From NCBI GenBank assembly GCA_905221605.1, contig CAJNDS010002138.1, forward strand, positions 188,001 through 252,000: 64,000 bases of DNA. Reading direction: 5' to 3'. Under the pieces are notes generated by a model. The model did no database searches. It was not told the DNA's origin and saw only the letters and a list, made by a program, of their open reading frames with translations. This document shows positions 19,401 through 25,304 of this stretch, one piece after another. The position numbers were made by a program, and so were the translations under genes. Each line of letters begins with the position of its first letter. Positions within the stretch are counted from its first letter, which is position 1. The stretch comes from Symbiodinium natans (Eukaryota > Sar > Dinophyceae > Suessiales > Symbiodiniaceae).

Positions 19401-22400
19401 CTATGCTCTTGCGGGCGAGAAGGTCGCGGAGGATCCTAGGCGCACCGAGGCCTATAGAGACCTCGTATGGTCGGGTTTGAAGATCGAGCCTGGACCAACC
19501 AGACCCGGGCTGACCGATGCTGATATCGCAGCCGTCAGGGAGGTCATACGGCGAAAGGCCGCTGGGTTCTGGGTGGAGGACACCACCAGGACCACGGTCA
19601 GGAAGTTCGCCCATGACTGCATCCCCACCGGGCCGCCGGTCTCGTCCCAGCCTCACAGTCTGAGGGGCGAGTCCGCGCAATGGGTCGACGACAAGCTTGA
19701 AGAAGAATGCAAGCGGGGTCAGTTGATCCGCGGCAGCTCGGCTTGGGGATCTGCGCCGTTTCCGACCAAGGAAATGCCCAGCTACAAGCGGCATAGGAAG
19801 CGACGCTTGGTGGTTGACTACCGCCGTGTGAATGCCCGAATTAAGCGCTCCACGTACTATTGTCGGCGGGGCAGCGATGTGCTCGCCGCCGCGGTAGGTT
19901 CGGTTTGGTATACCTTCGTGGATGCGGTTAGTGGGTTTAATCAGATTAGGAACACCAAGCGTGCTCGCGAGGTGTTGGCCATTGTGGCAAGATCAGGGAA
20001 ATATCTCCCTGTCGGCCTCACCTTTGGCCCGATTAACGGCCCAGATGATTTCAACTTTGTGGTTGACAGGGCCTATGCCCCCGGCAGAGGTAGGCGCCTT
20101 AAGTATACTAAGGAGTGGATAGCCTACGTGGATGATCTTACTGTTAGGACGGGTAGGGTCATTGATGGGCAGTTTTTCACTGATGCCCAAGCCGAGGGGG
20201 CGGTGCGCGAAGCGTGCGCCAAGGGGGCAGTCGCGGCTCCGCAGAGCGCGTCGTCTGCTCTTGAAGCCTTAGGCGTTCGCGGTGCGCACAACACCAAGCG
20301 CGCGAACCATGACGCGGCGCGCTCAGACCAGAATCACCCCACGCGCGTTCTGATGCTCAGGATGTTGGGGCTGTTCGGGTGTTTCTGTGTTCAGGGCGGG
20401 TGTTTTTGGGGCGGGCCGTTTCCCAGGTCGCCGGTCTGCGGGCAGAAGGATTTTTCGTCGTTCGTCGCGTGCAGCTTCGTTCGTTTGTCCCGTAGCCAGT
20501 GTCTTGCAAGCAGGCCTAGAGGTTCGGTCCAAGGTCAAAGCAGAAGCCGTAGAAGCCTTGAAGCCCAGACCTTAAGGAAACTCCCCAAACCCCCGCCGCA
20601 GCGGTTCAAGTGTGTTGTAGAGCCTAGGGTAGGTAGTGCCTCCCCGCGTTCGTGCCTGTGCACTGCGCCCCGCTGCGGGTCGCGACCAGACCGCGCGGGA
20701 GCGACCAATCGGTCGCCCGGACCTTCGTGGTCAACCACAAGGCCCCGCTGCGGGCCGTGCCCTGGCCGCGCGGGAGCGGCTGCCTACCACTACTGCACAC
20801 CGGCCCCTTGCAGCGGGCCGTGTCCTGGCCGCTCAAGGGCGCGTCAGGTTTCCCTCGCCCATCGGAGGTCCAGCAAAGCCGCGGGCCTCAGTGCCGCGAT
20901 GGGTGGAGGAGGATCGAAGGGCAGGGGCAAGAGCAAGAGCCCAGGCCCTAAGGGCCGAAAGGGAACGCCCTCGATCGACGACGTGCAGCGCCTGCTAGTC
21001 CGATGCATGCGGCACGGCGAAGGTGGCTGCAGAGGCCGGTTCGGTCCGGGCGGCCTCTACCCGGTTGATGAGTTGATCGAACAACTCGGCATCACCATCA
21101 ACCAGTACAACCAGGCGGTCGCGCACGACGCCAACCAGCGGAAACCGAGGTTGGACACCTCGCACGCTGGTTTCCTTCGTGCCTTCCAAGGCCACTCTGC
21201 CGATTGCGGCCATCCGATGGGGTTCATGATGGAGGGCCTAAGTGAGACGGCCATCGACGACCTCATACATCAGTCTGGCCCGGCCATGTGGCACGGCACG
21301 GACTTGCATGTCGTGCCAAGCCTGATGCAGAACGGCTTGATCCCCGGCGGCGGGCCGGGAGGCCGCCTCGGGGTGCACTACGTCCTAGGACACTGCCCCA
21401 CGCAGTGGGAGGACGGAAGGCGCGGGTTCCGCCGCGGATCGACTTGCATAGTCGAGGTCCGACTGGCGGTCCTGCGGGACGCCGGGGTGCCCATCTATGC
21501 TGGAGCGGATGGGGTGGCCCTCACTGGCCAGATTAGAGCCACCGGCATTTCCCGCATCTGGGCACTCCCCAAGGGCTCGCCTGTCTACTCAGTCTTGATA
21601 GCTGAGTTGGAAGTGGATCGGTTGGTCCAGCGTGTCGACCTAAAGAGTTTAGGCGACGCCAGTGCGGGCCCATACCCGTCATTGGGGCGAGGACCGAAAC
21701 TGGGCACGGTCCAAGCGTCCCAAGCTGCTGCGGCCAGCAGTGGCGCGGCGAGCTCCTCGACGGTTGTGCTGGCCCCTGCGGGCCGTGTCATGGCCGCGGG
21801 GGCCGCCCAACCTGTTACCCCTCCGAAGGCCGCGCCTAAGGCAAAAGGGCGTCCCTCAGGGACTCCTAGGACTTCGAAGCCCAAGGTGTACCCTAGGCGC
21901 AACATCCCTGCCCCCAACGTCCTCGAGGCCGAAGACTCGCTCGAGGAAGAGGCAGCCCGAGAAGCTGAAGGTGTCGAGGAAGAAAGTTCCAGCTCGGATC
22001 TTCCCGACACGCGGGCGCCTCCAGCCGCGGTCAAGGTGAAGGAGGACGGGGAGCCCGCTAGTGGGGCCCAGGCCGAGGGCACAGAGGAAGGAGTCCTCGT
22101 GCTCGGCCAGTCGGTGGTCAGCAGCGCGAAGGAGTACCTCGCGCGGTCCGAAGCTCTTCTGAGAGCGCAGAAGCTCCAGTCGAAGATACTGGAGGTTGCG
22201 GGAACTGCGATGGTGAAGCTGGAGAAGATCACCAAGCGTGAGGAGTCCCTCAAAACACTGCGCCGAGAGGGAGAGAGTCGGGCGGCCGGGGAAGGCGCCG
22301 ACGGGGAAGAGGTGTCTGACGATGGTCAGGACACCCCCGGGGTTGCGGGGTCGAGCAGTTCCGCCAGGCCTGCAGGAGGCGGGACCGCCCAGTCCGCCCC

Positions 22401-22962
22401 GGCCCCAGAGGAGCCTCGCCCCAATGCTGACGGCCACTATGGATGCTCGGCTCCTGGATGCGGGCTGGCCTTTGAGTCGCTGGTGCAGTACCACTTGCAT
22501 CAGGCGGCCTGCCATGGCGCCTCTCTTCCGCCCAACCTGGGGATCAGCCCCTCCGCACCTCTTGACCCTTTACGTCAGGACTGGCGGGGACGGCTGTTCC
22601 GCCGAGGAAAGGACGGTGAGTATGGGGAGGTGCCCATGCTCCGAGTGATTAGGTACCACAAAGCCAACGGGTACGATCACTCGAGGGTCCCGCTCCTGAA
22701 GCGAGGGGACCGAATCCAGCTTGAGGATGGATCGCACCACATTTATGGTGGTAGCCATCCGCCGGGGTGGCTTCGCGATGACCCCGAGCTGGACCCCCCT
22801 CCAGAGGGTCCACGCCCAAGAGCGAGCCCAAAGAGGAGGCCGAGCCGAGACCTCCGCGGGAGGCCGCTCCGCGCGGGCGGGCCCTCGAGCCGCCGAAGGG
22901 CGACGTCCAGCGACGCCTGGCCGAGCGTCGCTCCAAGCGAGATTACTCGCCGGACCTGGTGA
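16402..22962 (+). CDS. Pol part 2 and cargo: integrase, RT fingers/palm, Tpt1/KptA-like, C2H2 finger
   Basis: One open frame of 2,186 residues with no ATG at its start; it reads on naturally from the preceding frame if one G is missing at 16404-16406. In order: integrase with a GPY/F-like module (about 77-490); a GDRIAYRG-containing domain (about 545-640); a possible degenerate Rossmann domain (about 700-850); an Ala/Pro and acidic linker (925-985); RT fingers and palm (about 1030-1290); a low-complexity Cys/Arg/Pro-rich stretch of doubtful coding status (1295-1498); Met1500, a Tpt1/KptA-like protein (about 1524-1745); an Ala/Pro/Glu-rich linker with a coiled-coil-like part (1900-1965); and a C2H2 finger (2015-2038). 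After residue 2130 the sequence loses character and the -1 frame takes over at a C6 run. Separate entries describe the main domains. Confidence 0.8.
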   Translation: MGEEHKGPAVVLELVSHSPILCIWDHSSTKVKVEFKGGVPSLSLIAEEDENRREQLAVEARDAANISEFRVTGSLRTAWYEGQRRDPSLAGSIRKPEPPMVISGDGLLEREVTLRTGQTVVVPVVPNGAAGANGVTWRRACYNSVHCGVLGAHRSAEVTIKLLERAVWWPDLEKDVRTWVAKCLACIKGRSRPTKVEARAVKCGAETCWQEVSVDCEGPNREDREGHRYSLTYFDCLSHAVLLEPMRSLTHAEVRRAFVRCVLRSRTIPSLIRSDRGPEFKNALMAELSAMLGTEWRFSAPLRPCELGANERVHQEVQKVLGAVVRQVGASLSEAWSDWLVVAEYVIDNTPGPHGYTPRDLERSWSLALPLEKDVLRDALQFEPISDWARSQFKQFSELAAAVREHWTRSSEARAKLANRHRRTVDLKPGDRVVWNAPRARSEGAGRVPWKPGLTGPWRVLEVKGHRLTLEPVSMESGGTSSARRGPMEAHAEDCILVPADADGAESREPVVFEDDETGGDGSSRPSLGQQVQGDAKQVEFTLTRRGRDFVLRLGDRIAYRGVGGGPKVCRLGRVTQVDAARAQVGVHRYLPDASGVRVKWRLAYIAEDGALTLSEGTRPAHEAVSVKEIISKIDLNRDGVLAAASARKLDKGAYSLQDRTLERASRAGSSVLSIQEALADLLVAEPRVLQPRASPESGAVESWFRQYFLGGVADVVEVAWGDAVVSDAARRHGYRVVPAFVQGKQAYGITWNLAAEEHLEAISGAVLRAEPKVLVIGLEGKNVPRAFLQLVVRCAQERTRAGAHVALRLQAQKGEWEPWRLEEWGALFGTLAEPRWPWAFVRADICQFARASGRGNLVESGALWLADFSLESVGLRCSRPDALGAVQHKHVERAQADYNLIGAAFCASLRDLGLRGAEELCTAAVESFPATAGAESAAAAPQPSPVVPLPDVRSGEDLTPAERAELDKEVDKYAAEKEAFWRTKADAKDWDSVRADLEVYALAGEKVAEDPRRTEAYRDLVWSGLKIEPGPTRPGLTDADIAAVREVIRRKAAGFWVEDTTRTTVRKFAHDCIPTGPPVSSQPHSLRGESAQWVDDKLEEECKRGQLIRGSSAWGSAPFPTKEMPSYKRHRKRRLVVDYRRVNARIKRSTYYCRRGSDVLAAAVGSVWYTFVDAVSGFNQIRNTKRAREVLAIVARSGKYLPVGLTFGPINGPDDFNFVVDRAYAPGRGRRLKYTKEWIAYVDDLTVRTGRVIDGQFFTDAQAEGAVREACAKGAVAAPQSASSALEALGVRGAHNTKRANHDAARSDQNHPTRVLMLRMLGLFGCFCVQGGCFWGGPFPRSPVCGQKDFSSFVACSFVRLSRSQCLASRPRGSVQGQSRSRRSLEAQTLRKLPKPPPQRFKCVVEPRVGSASPRSCLCTAPRCGSRPDRAGATNRSPGPSWSTTRPRCGPCPGRAGAAAYHYCTPAPCSGPCPGRSRARQVSLAHRRSSKAAGLSAAMGGGGSKGRGKSKSPGPKGRKGTPSIDDVQRLLVRCMRHGEGGCRGRFGPGGLYPVDELIEQLGITINQYNQAVAHDANQRKPRLDTSHAGFLRAFQGHSADCGHPMGFMMEGLSETAIDDLIHQSGPAMWHGTDLHVVPSLMQNGLIPGGGPGGRLGVHYVLGHCPTQWEDGRRGFRRGSTCIVEVRLAVLRDAGVPIYAGADGVALTGQIRATGISRIWALPKGSPVYSVLIAELEVDRLVQRVDLKSLGDASAGPYPSLGRGPKLGTVQASQAAAASSGAASSSTVVLAPAGRVMAAGAAQPVTPPKAAPKAKGRPSGTPRTSKPKVYPRRNIPAPNVLEAEDSLEEEAAREAEGVEEESSSSDLPDTRAPPAAVKVKEDGEPASGAQAEGTEEGVLVLGQSVVSSAKEYLARSEALLRAQKLQSKILEVAGTAMVKLEKITKREESLKTLRREGESRAAGEGADGEEVSDDGQDTPGVAGSSSSARPAGGGTAQSAPAPEEPRPNADGHYGCSAPGCGLAFESLVQYHLHQAACHGASLPPNLGISPSAPLDPLRQDWRGRLFRRGKDGEYGEVPMLRVIRYHKANGYDHSRVPLLKRGDRIQLEDGSHHIYGGSHPPGWLRDDPELDPPPEGPRPRASPKRRPSRDLRGRPLRAGGPSSRRRATSSDAWPSVAPSEITRRTW
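16630..17830 (+). other. Integrase domain (coding, within Pol part 2)
   Basis: This domain inserts element DNA into the chromosome. The N-terminal zinc-binding module is H146-x6-H153-x29-C183-x2-C186, followed by the catalytic core: D215 in SVDCEGP, D275 in SDRGPEF and E311 in GANERVH. Exactly 35 residues separate D275 and E311, the DD35E spacing of retroviral and Ty3/gypsy integrases. The C-terminal module DLKPGDRVVW...GLTGPWRVLEV resembles the GPY/F domain of Ty3/gypsy integrases. All catalytic residues are present. A preceding stretch (LRTAWYEGQRRDP, DGLLERE) matches the usual Ty3/gypsy integrase lead-in. It lies downstream of RNase H, the Ty3/gypsy position. Confidence 0.93.
18499..18951 (+). 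other. Possible degenerate Rossmann/methyltransferase-like domain (coding)
   Basis: Residues 700-850 of the frame contain a strand-loop-helix pattern, DVVEVAWGDAVVSDAARRHG, which resembles motif I and the first helix of class I methyltransferases but lacks the GxGxG loop. Later strands KVLVIGLEGKN and HVALRLQAQ keep the alternating beta/alpha pattern. No catalytic motif can be named. It may be an inactive remnant used structurally, or the resemblance may be only general. Confidence 0.25.
19489..20271 (+). other. Reverse transcriptase fingers and palm, YVDD (coding, within Pol part 2)
   Basis: The RT motifs run in normal order: QWVDDKLEEECKRGQLIRG, then WGSAPFPTKEMP and RRLVVDYRRVN (fingers), TFVDAVSGFNQI with catalytic D1174, YLPVGLTFGPINGPDDFNF (the counterpart of PFGLxNAPxxF), and AYVDD at 20122-20136 with D1244 and D1245. 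All three catalytic aspartates are present. The sequence stops resembling RT about 45 residues after YVDD, just where the thumb should start; the thumb and RNase H are encoded upstream at 13905-14736. The palm is therefore downstream of integrase and separated from its thumb by two other domains, a break in a family where these parts are normally contiguous. Confidence 0.9.
20290..20898 (+). other. Open but protein-unlike spacer between RT palm and Tpt1-like gene
   Basis: The Pol frame stays open here, but its translation is rich in Cys, Trp, Arg and Pro with no domain character, and the DNA contains three copies of the recurrent 21-bp motif (20675, 20750 and 20813). It may be an untranslated spacer holding processing or promoter signals before the ATG at 20899. 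Alternatively it is a translated linker. The absence of a stop over about 200 codons slightly favours translation, although the region is GC-rich. Confidence 0.5.
20675..20833 (+). repeat. Cluster of three recurrent GC-rich 21-bp motifs
   Basis: Copies at 20675-20695, 20750-20770 and 20813-20833 resemble GCGGGCCGTGTCCTGGCCGC plus one base. Related copies lie at 9714-9734 (leader), 10744-10764 (Gag), 21778-21798 (Tpt1-like gene), 24528-24548 (between the membrane protein and PLD-like genes) and 25484-25504 (3' UTR). All are in the same orientation. The GGCC blocks at both ends could pair as a weak hairpin. Confidence 0.65.
20899..22962 (+). CDS. Tpt1/KptA-like RNA 2'-phosphotransferase with C-terminal C2H2 finger
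   Basis: Numbering from the ATG at 20899. Residues 1-24 are Gly/Lys-rich. Residues 25-102 match the winged-helix half of Tpt1/KptA: LLVRCMRHGE with R38-H39, YPVDELIEQLG, and LRAFQGHS with R94. Residues 128-245 match the ADP-ribosyltransferase-like half: MWHGT (H132), SLMQNGLIPGG, GVHYV, RRGS (R178/R179) and GADGVALTG. The Arg-His-Arg-Arg catalytic set of the family therefore appears intact. Tpt1 removes the 2'-phosphate at the splice junction of ligated tRNA, using NAD+ and releasing ADP-ribose 1'',2''-cyclic phosphate; relatives can also ADP-ribosylate RNA ends. After residue 250 come linkers, a coiled-coil-like segment and a C2H2 finger (C516-x4-C521-x12-H534-x4-H539). I know of no LTR retrotransposon with this enzyme. 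Translation could start here or continue from Pol. Confidence 0.82.
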   Translation: MGGGGSKGRGKSKSPGPKGRKGTPSIDDVQRLLVRCMRHGEGGCRGRFGPGGLYPVDELIEQLGITINQYNQAVAHDANQRKPRLDTSHAGFLRAFQGHSADCGHPMGFMMEGLSETAIDDLIHQSGPAMWHGTDLHVVPSLMQNGLIPGGGPGGRLGVHYVLGHCPTQWEDGRRGFRRGSTCIVEVRLAVLRDAGVPIYAGADGVALTGQIRATGISRIWALPKGSPVYSVLIAELEVDRLVQRVDLKSLGDASAGPYPSLGRGPKLGTVQASQAAAASSGAASSSTVVLAPAGRVMAAGAAQPVTPPKAAPKAKGRPSGTPRTSKPKVYPRRNIPAPNVLEAEDSLEEEAAREAEGVEEESSSSDLPDTRAPPAAVKVKEDGEPASGAQAEGTEEGVLVLGQSVVSSAKEYLARSEALLRAQKLQSKILEVAGTAMVKLEKITKREESLKTLRREGESRAAGEGADGEEVSDDGQDTPGVAGSSSSARPAGGGTAQSAPAPEEPRPNADGHYGCSAPGCGLAFESLVQYHLHQAACHGASLPPNLGISPSAPLDPLRQDWRGRLFRRGKDGEYGEVPMLRVIRYHKANGYDHSRVPLLKRGDRIQLEDGSHHIYGGSHPPGWLRDDPELDPPPEGPRPRASPKRRPSRDLRGRPLRAGGPSSRRRATSSDAWPSVAPSEITRRTW

Positions 22963-23450
22963 CGCCTCTTGACGATCTCCATGCCAAGGAGATCGACTCC
23001 TTCTTCGCGGGCGACCCAGCCGCGGATAGCCTTGACGTCATTTTGATGCGCGCCGAGGTTCGCACTGAGTCCCACCTCAAAGTTGGCCGGGAGGAGGAAG
23101 AGCCCCTGGTCAAGGAGGAACAGGAGGAGGAGGCTGAGGTCGTCAAGGACGAGGAGGAAGAACAGCAAGCGCGGGCAGATGCCGCGAGGCTCCTCAGTGA
23201 CGAGGAACTCGCTGAAGCCCTCCAGGCGGCCGAGGAGGCGCAGGCGGCCGAGCGCGCCAAGAAGCGGGAGCGGCGCCAGGCGGAGAAGGCGGAGCGCGAT
23301 GATCACATCAGCGAGGCGCTCCGCATAGCAGGGTGGCAGTGCCCTAACTGCTATGAATGGAACCTTTCATTCAGGCAGCTGTGCTTTCGGTGCAGCACGC
23401 CTCTCCGCTTGGCAGAGGTCGTTTCCCGCGGGATCCCCGATCCGCGGCGG
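22803..23450 (+). CDS. Acidic coiled-coil protein with RanBP2-type zinc finger
   Basis: The frame has no ATG at its start and takes over from the -1-shifted previous frame after the C6 run at 22794-22799. A GTG at 22959 is the first near-cognate start, but the sequence upstream (EPPKGDVQRRLAERRSKRD) is equally protein-like. Numbered from 22959, residues 44-72 are Glu-rich, 75-115 form a charged helix (likely coiled coil), and 126-145 are a RanBP2-type zinc finger: W126-x-C128-x2-C131-x3-N135-x6-C142-x2-C145, which keeps the Trp and Asn typical of fingers that bind single-stranded RNA or ubiquitin. The open frame continues to 23870, but after about 23450 its sequence is low in character and the -1 frame becomes protein-like. 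RNA binding next to the Tpt1-like enzyme would fit, by inference only. Confidence 0.6.
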
Positions 23451-24469
23451 GCTCCGAAAGCAGCCAGGATGAGCTGGAGTACGAGATCCTTCTGGCCAAC
23501 CGCGCGATGGACCAGGAAACCATCCAGCCTCTTCTTAGAAGTAAACACAAGAAGAGGGGCGGCAAGAGGCGTCGCGAAGAGGCGACGTACGGGAAGGGCC
23601 GCGACCCGTGGAGTGCTTGGGCAGACGCCCGTGGCAAGGGCCAGGGCAAGCCGAAAGGCAGAGGCAAGTCCGATGCCAAGGGCAAGCCCAAGGGGAGGGG
23701 CAAGTACGCCTGGGGCGCTTTCGCCGCGGGCATTGTTGCCGCGCTCCAACCCCGCCCAAGCACAAGCTGGGTCCCAGCTTTCCCGTGCGGGTCGGCCCGG
23801 CCGCCGCCAAGTGTTCCGCTTCCGCCGCGGACCCCCTTTTTCCTGGGTCGCGGGCTCCTCAATCGGTTGATGCACGCCCTCAACGGGAACATCAACGGCT
23901 GGTGGGGCCTGGCGGCTGCAGCGTCGGCGCCGATTGCCTTGCAGTTGCACCGCGGGGTTGTGCATGTTGTCGAGGACTCCATGCACGCGGTTGCAACGGT
24001 TTCGGCCGACGTTGTCGAGGAAATCGGCCATGGGGCCAGGCGGACCGTGTGGGTCGCCGGAACAGCCATCACTCTGGTAGTAGTGATTTTGTGCGGCGCT
24101 GTTCTGTGGTACGTGAGTCGTGCCGTTGCCAATCGCATTGCGCATATGCGACATGGCAACACCGCGGCCCCTGAGGCGCGGCTGTCTCAGCTCCTTGGCT
24201 CCGAAGCGACGTTTGAGGTCGCGAGCTCCAAGAAAGAGGTGACCCATAAGGTTTGGGTGCACCTCAAGGAGGAGACAGCTGCCTGTGGCTGTCGTGCTTA
24301 CCTGGCAGAAGGACGCTGCGGGCATTGCGATGCCGCAATGGACACCGCTCGTTCCTTAGGGTTTTTGCACGCGGCCCAGCGAGGCGCGGGTCCTGCGCTC
24401 ACAGACTCCATTCGGAGTACCGCCTCCGAAACCCTGGCTAAGGGTAAGGTTGTGTTTGGGAAACAGTGA
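23357..24469 (+). CDS. Basic, single-pass membrane protein with SWIM-like zinc motif
   Basis: The frame holds an ATG at 23357, but that start lies inside the zinc-finger codons of the previous gene; natural sequence starts near 23450. Residues 60-118 are strongly basic with Lys/Gly/Arg repeats (GKGQGKPKGRGK), as in RNA-binding tails. Residues 119-130 and 180-195 are mildly hydrophobic. Residues 231-253 (VWVAGTAITLVVVILCGAVL and following) form a good transmembrane helix followed by positive charge. Residues 310-323 give C310-x-C312-x8-C321-x-H323, the CxC...CxH arrangement of SWIM zinc fingers. It sits where env-like genes occur in some LTR elements, but I see no signal peptide, furin site or fusion peptide and do not call it an envelope protein. 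The stop TGA at 24467 looks genuine. Confidence 0.6.
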   Translation: MEPFIQAAVLSVQHASPLGRGRFPRDPRSAAGSESSQDELEYEILLANRAMDQETIQPLLRSKHKKRGGKRRREEATYGKGRDPWSAWADARGKGQGKPKGRGKSDAKGKPKGRGKYAWGAFAAGIVAALQPRPSTSWVPAFPCGSARPPPSVPLPPRTPFFLGRGLLNRLMHALNGNINGWWGLAAAASAPIALQLHRGVVHVVEDSMHAVATVSADVVEEIGHGARRTVWVAGTAITLVVVILCGAVLWYVSRAVANRIAHMRHGNTAAPEARLSQLLGSEATFEVASSKKEVTHKVWVHLKEETAACGCRAYLAEGRCGHCDAAMDTARSLGFLHAAQRGAGPALTDSIRSTASETLAKGKVVFGKQ

Positions 24470-25304
24470 AGGATGTTTCTCCCAACTGGCGGCCAAGAGC
24501 CGCGGGCTTTCCTGCTTTCAGGGGCTCGCGGGTCGTGACCTGGCCGCGGCCCCAGCAGATGGAGCGAGCGCGGCCCACGCACAGTCCGGCTCCGTGCAAC
24601 GTGCCGCCACCGCCATTGTGGCGCGCACGCCAGGCCGGAGGAACAAGGGCCCAGCCCCCGCTAGGAGTTCTCCAGTCAAAGAAGCGGAATTCCTTGCGGG
24701 CGGGCCATACGTTCAGGCCGCCCAAACGCTGCTTGGGTCTGGAGCAGCAGAGGATGTGATCTACATCCGGGCGTACAGCTTGGATTGCCCATCCTGCATC
24801 GAGGCAATCGAAGCGTCGCTTGGCAAGGGCGCAAGCGTTCGGATTGTCGCCGACATGGGACAATGCCACCGCACCAAGCTTCAGTGGCAAGCGTTGAAAC
24901 GCTTGGCGGCCGCAGGTGCCGAGGTGAAGGTGGGTTGTGGCACATCCGTGCGCGACGCCTATGCTCGCGACGGCCGCGGGGCTAAGGTAGGCACCGGGAT
25001 TCAAGGGCTGCACCATGCCAAAGCCCTTTGCCTACTGCGGCCGGATGGCGCGGTGGTGCTGATTGGGAGCCTCAATTTTACCACAAGCAGCAAGGCCAAT
25101 GCGGAGGCAGGGCTTAGGCTTGAGGTCCCCAAGACGCACTCAGTCGTGCAGTCCTACATCGAGGATTTCCAGAGGGTGTCGGCCGAGGCATTCTCCCTCG
25201 ATGAGGCGGCCGCAAAGCGCCCTCAGTTGGAGCGAGCCAGTAGCTCCAACGTTGCTGGCAACACCGCTCGTGCCCCCAACACTGCTCCACAGGGTATCGA
25301 GTAG
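24450..25304 (+). CDS. Phospholipase-D-like nuclease, single HKD motif
   Basis: The open frame is 284 residues, overlaps the end of the previous gene by 20 bases, and has no ATG ahead of the domain, so its start is unclear. Residues 85-175 match the first half of a PLD-fold subunit: AAQTLLGSGAAEDVIYIRAY, then IEAIEASLGKGASVRIVAD, and a later AAGAEVKVG. The catalytic motif is H189-x-K191, D199, then GSLNFT at 206-211 and NAEAG at 217. The K-to-D gap is three residues longer than in canonical HxKx4Dx6GSxN, while the D-to-GS gap is normal. One HKD motif per chain is typical of the bacterial Nuc and Zucchini/MitoPLD group, which work as homodimers and include endoribonucleases. The last 40 residues are Ala/Ser-rich. 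Frame +1 relative to its neighbour, unlike the earlier -1 steps. Confidence 0.7.
   Translation: MCLGNSEGCFSQLAAKSRGLSCFQGLAGRDLAAAPADGASAAHAQSGSVQRAATAIVARTPGRRNKGPAPARSSPVKEAEFLAGGPYVQAAQTLLGSGAAEDVIYIRAYSLDCPSCIEAIEASLGKGASVRIVADMGQCHRTKLQWQALKRLAAAGAEVKVGCGTSVRDAYARDGRGAKVGTGIQGLHHAKALCLLRPDGAVVLIGSLNFTTSSKANAEAGLRLEVPKTHSVVQSYIEDFQRVSAEAFSLDEAAAKRPQLERASSSNVAGNTARAPNTAPQGIE

Noticed and set aside
22794-22799. Programmed -1 frameshift at the C6 run
   Set aside because: It fits C CCC CCT, but five other same-direction steps lack a slippery site, so a common cause (single-base loss) is preferred.
23357-24469. Envelope gene
   Set aside because: One TM helix only; no signal peptide, cleavage site or fusion-peptide-like segment is visible.
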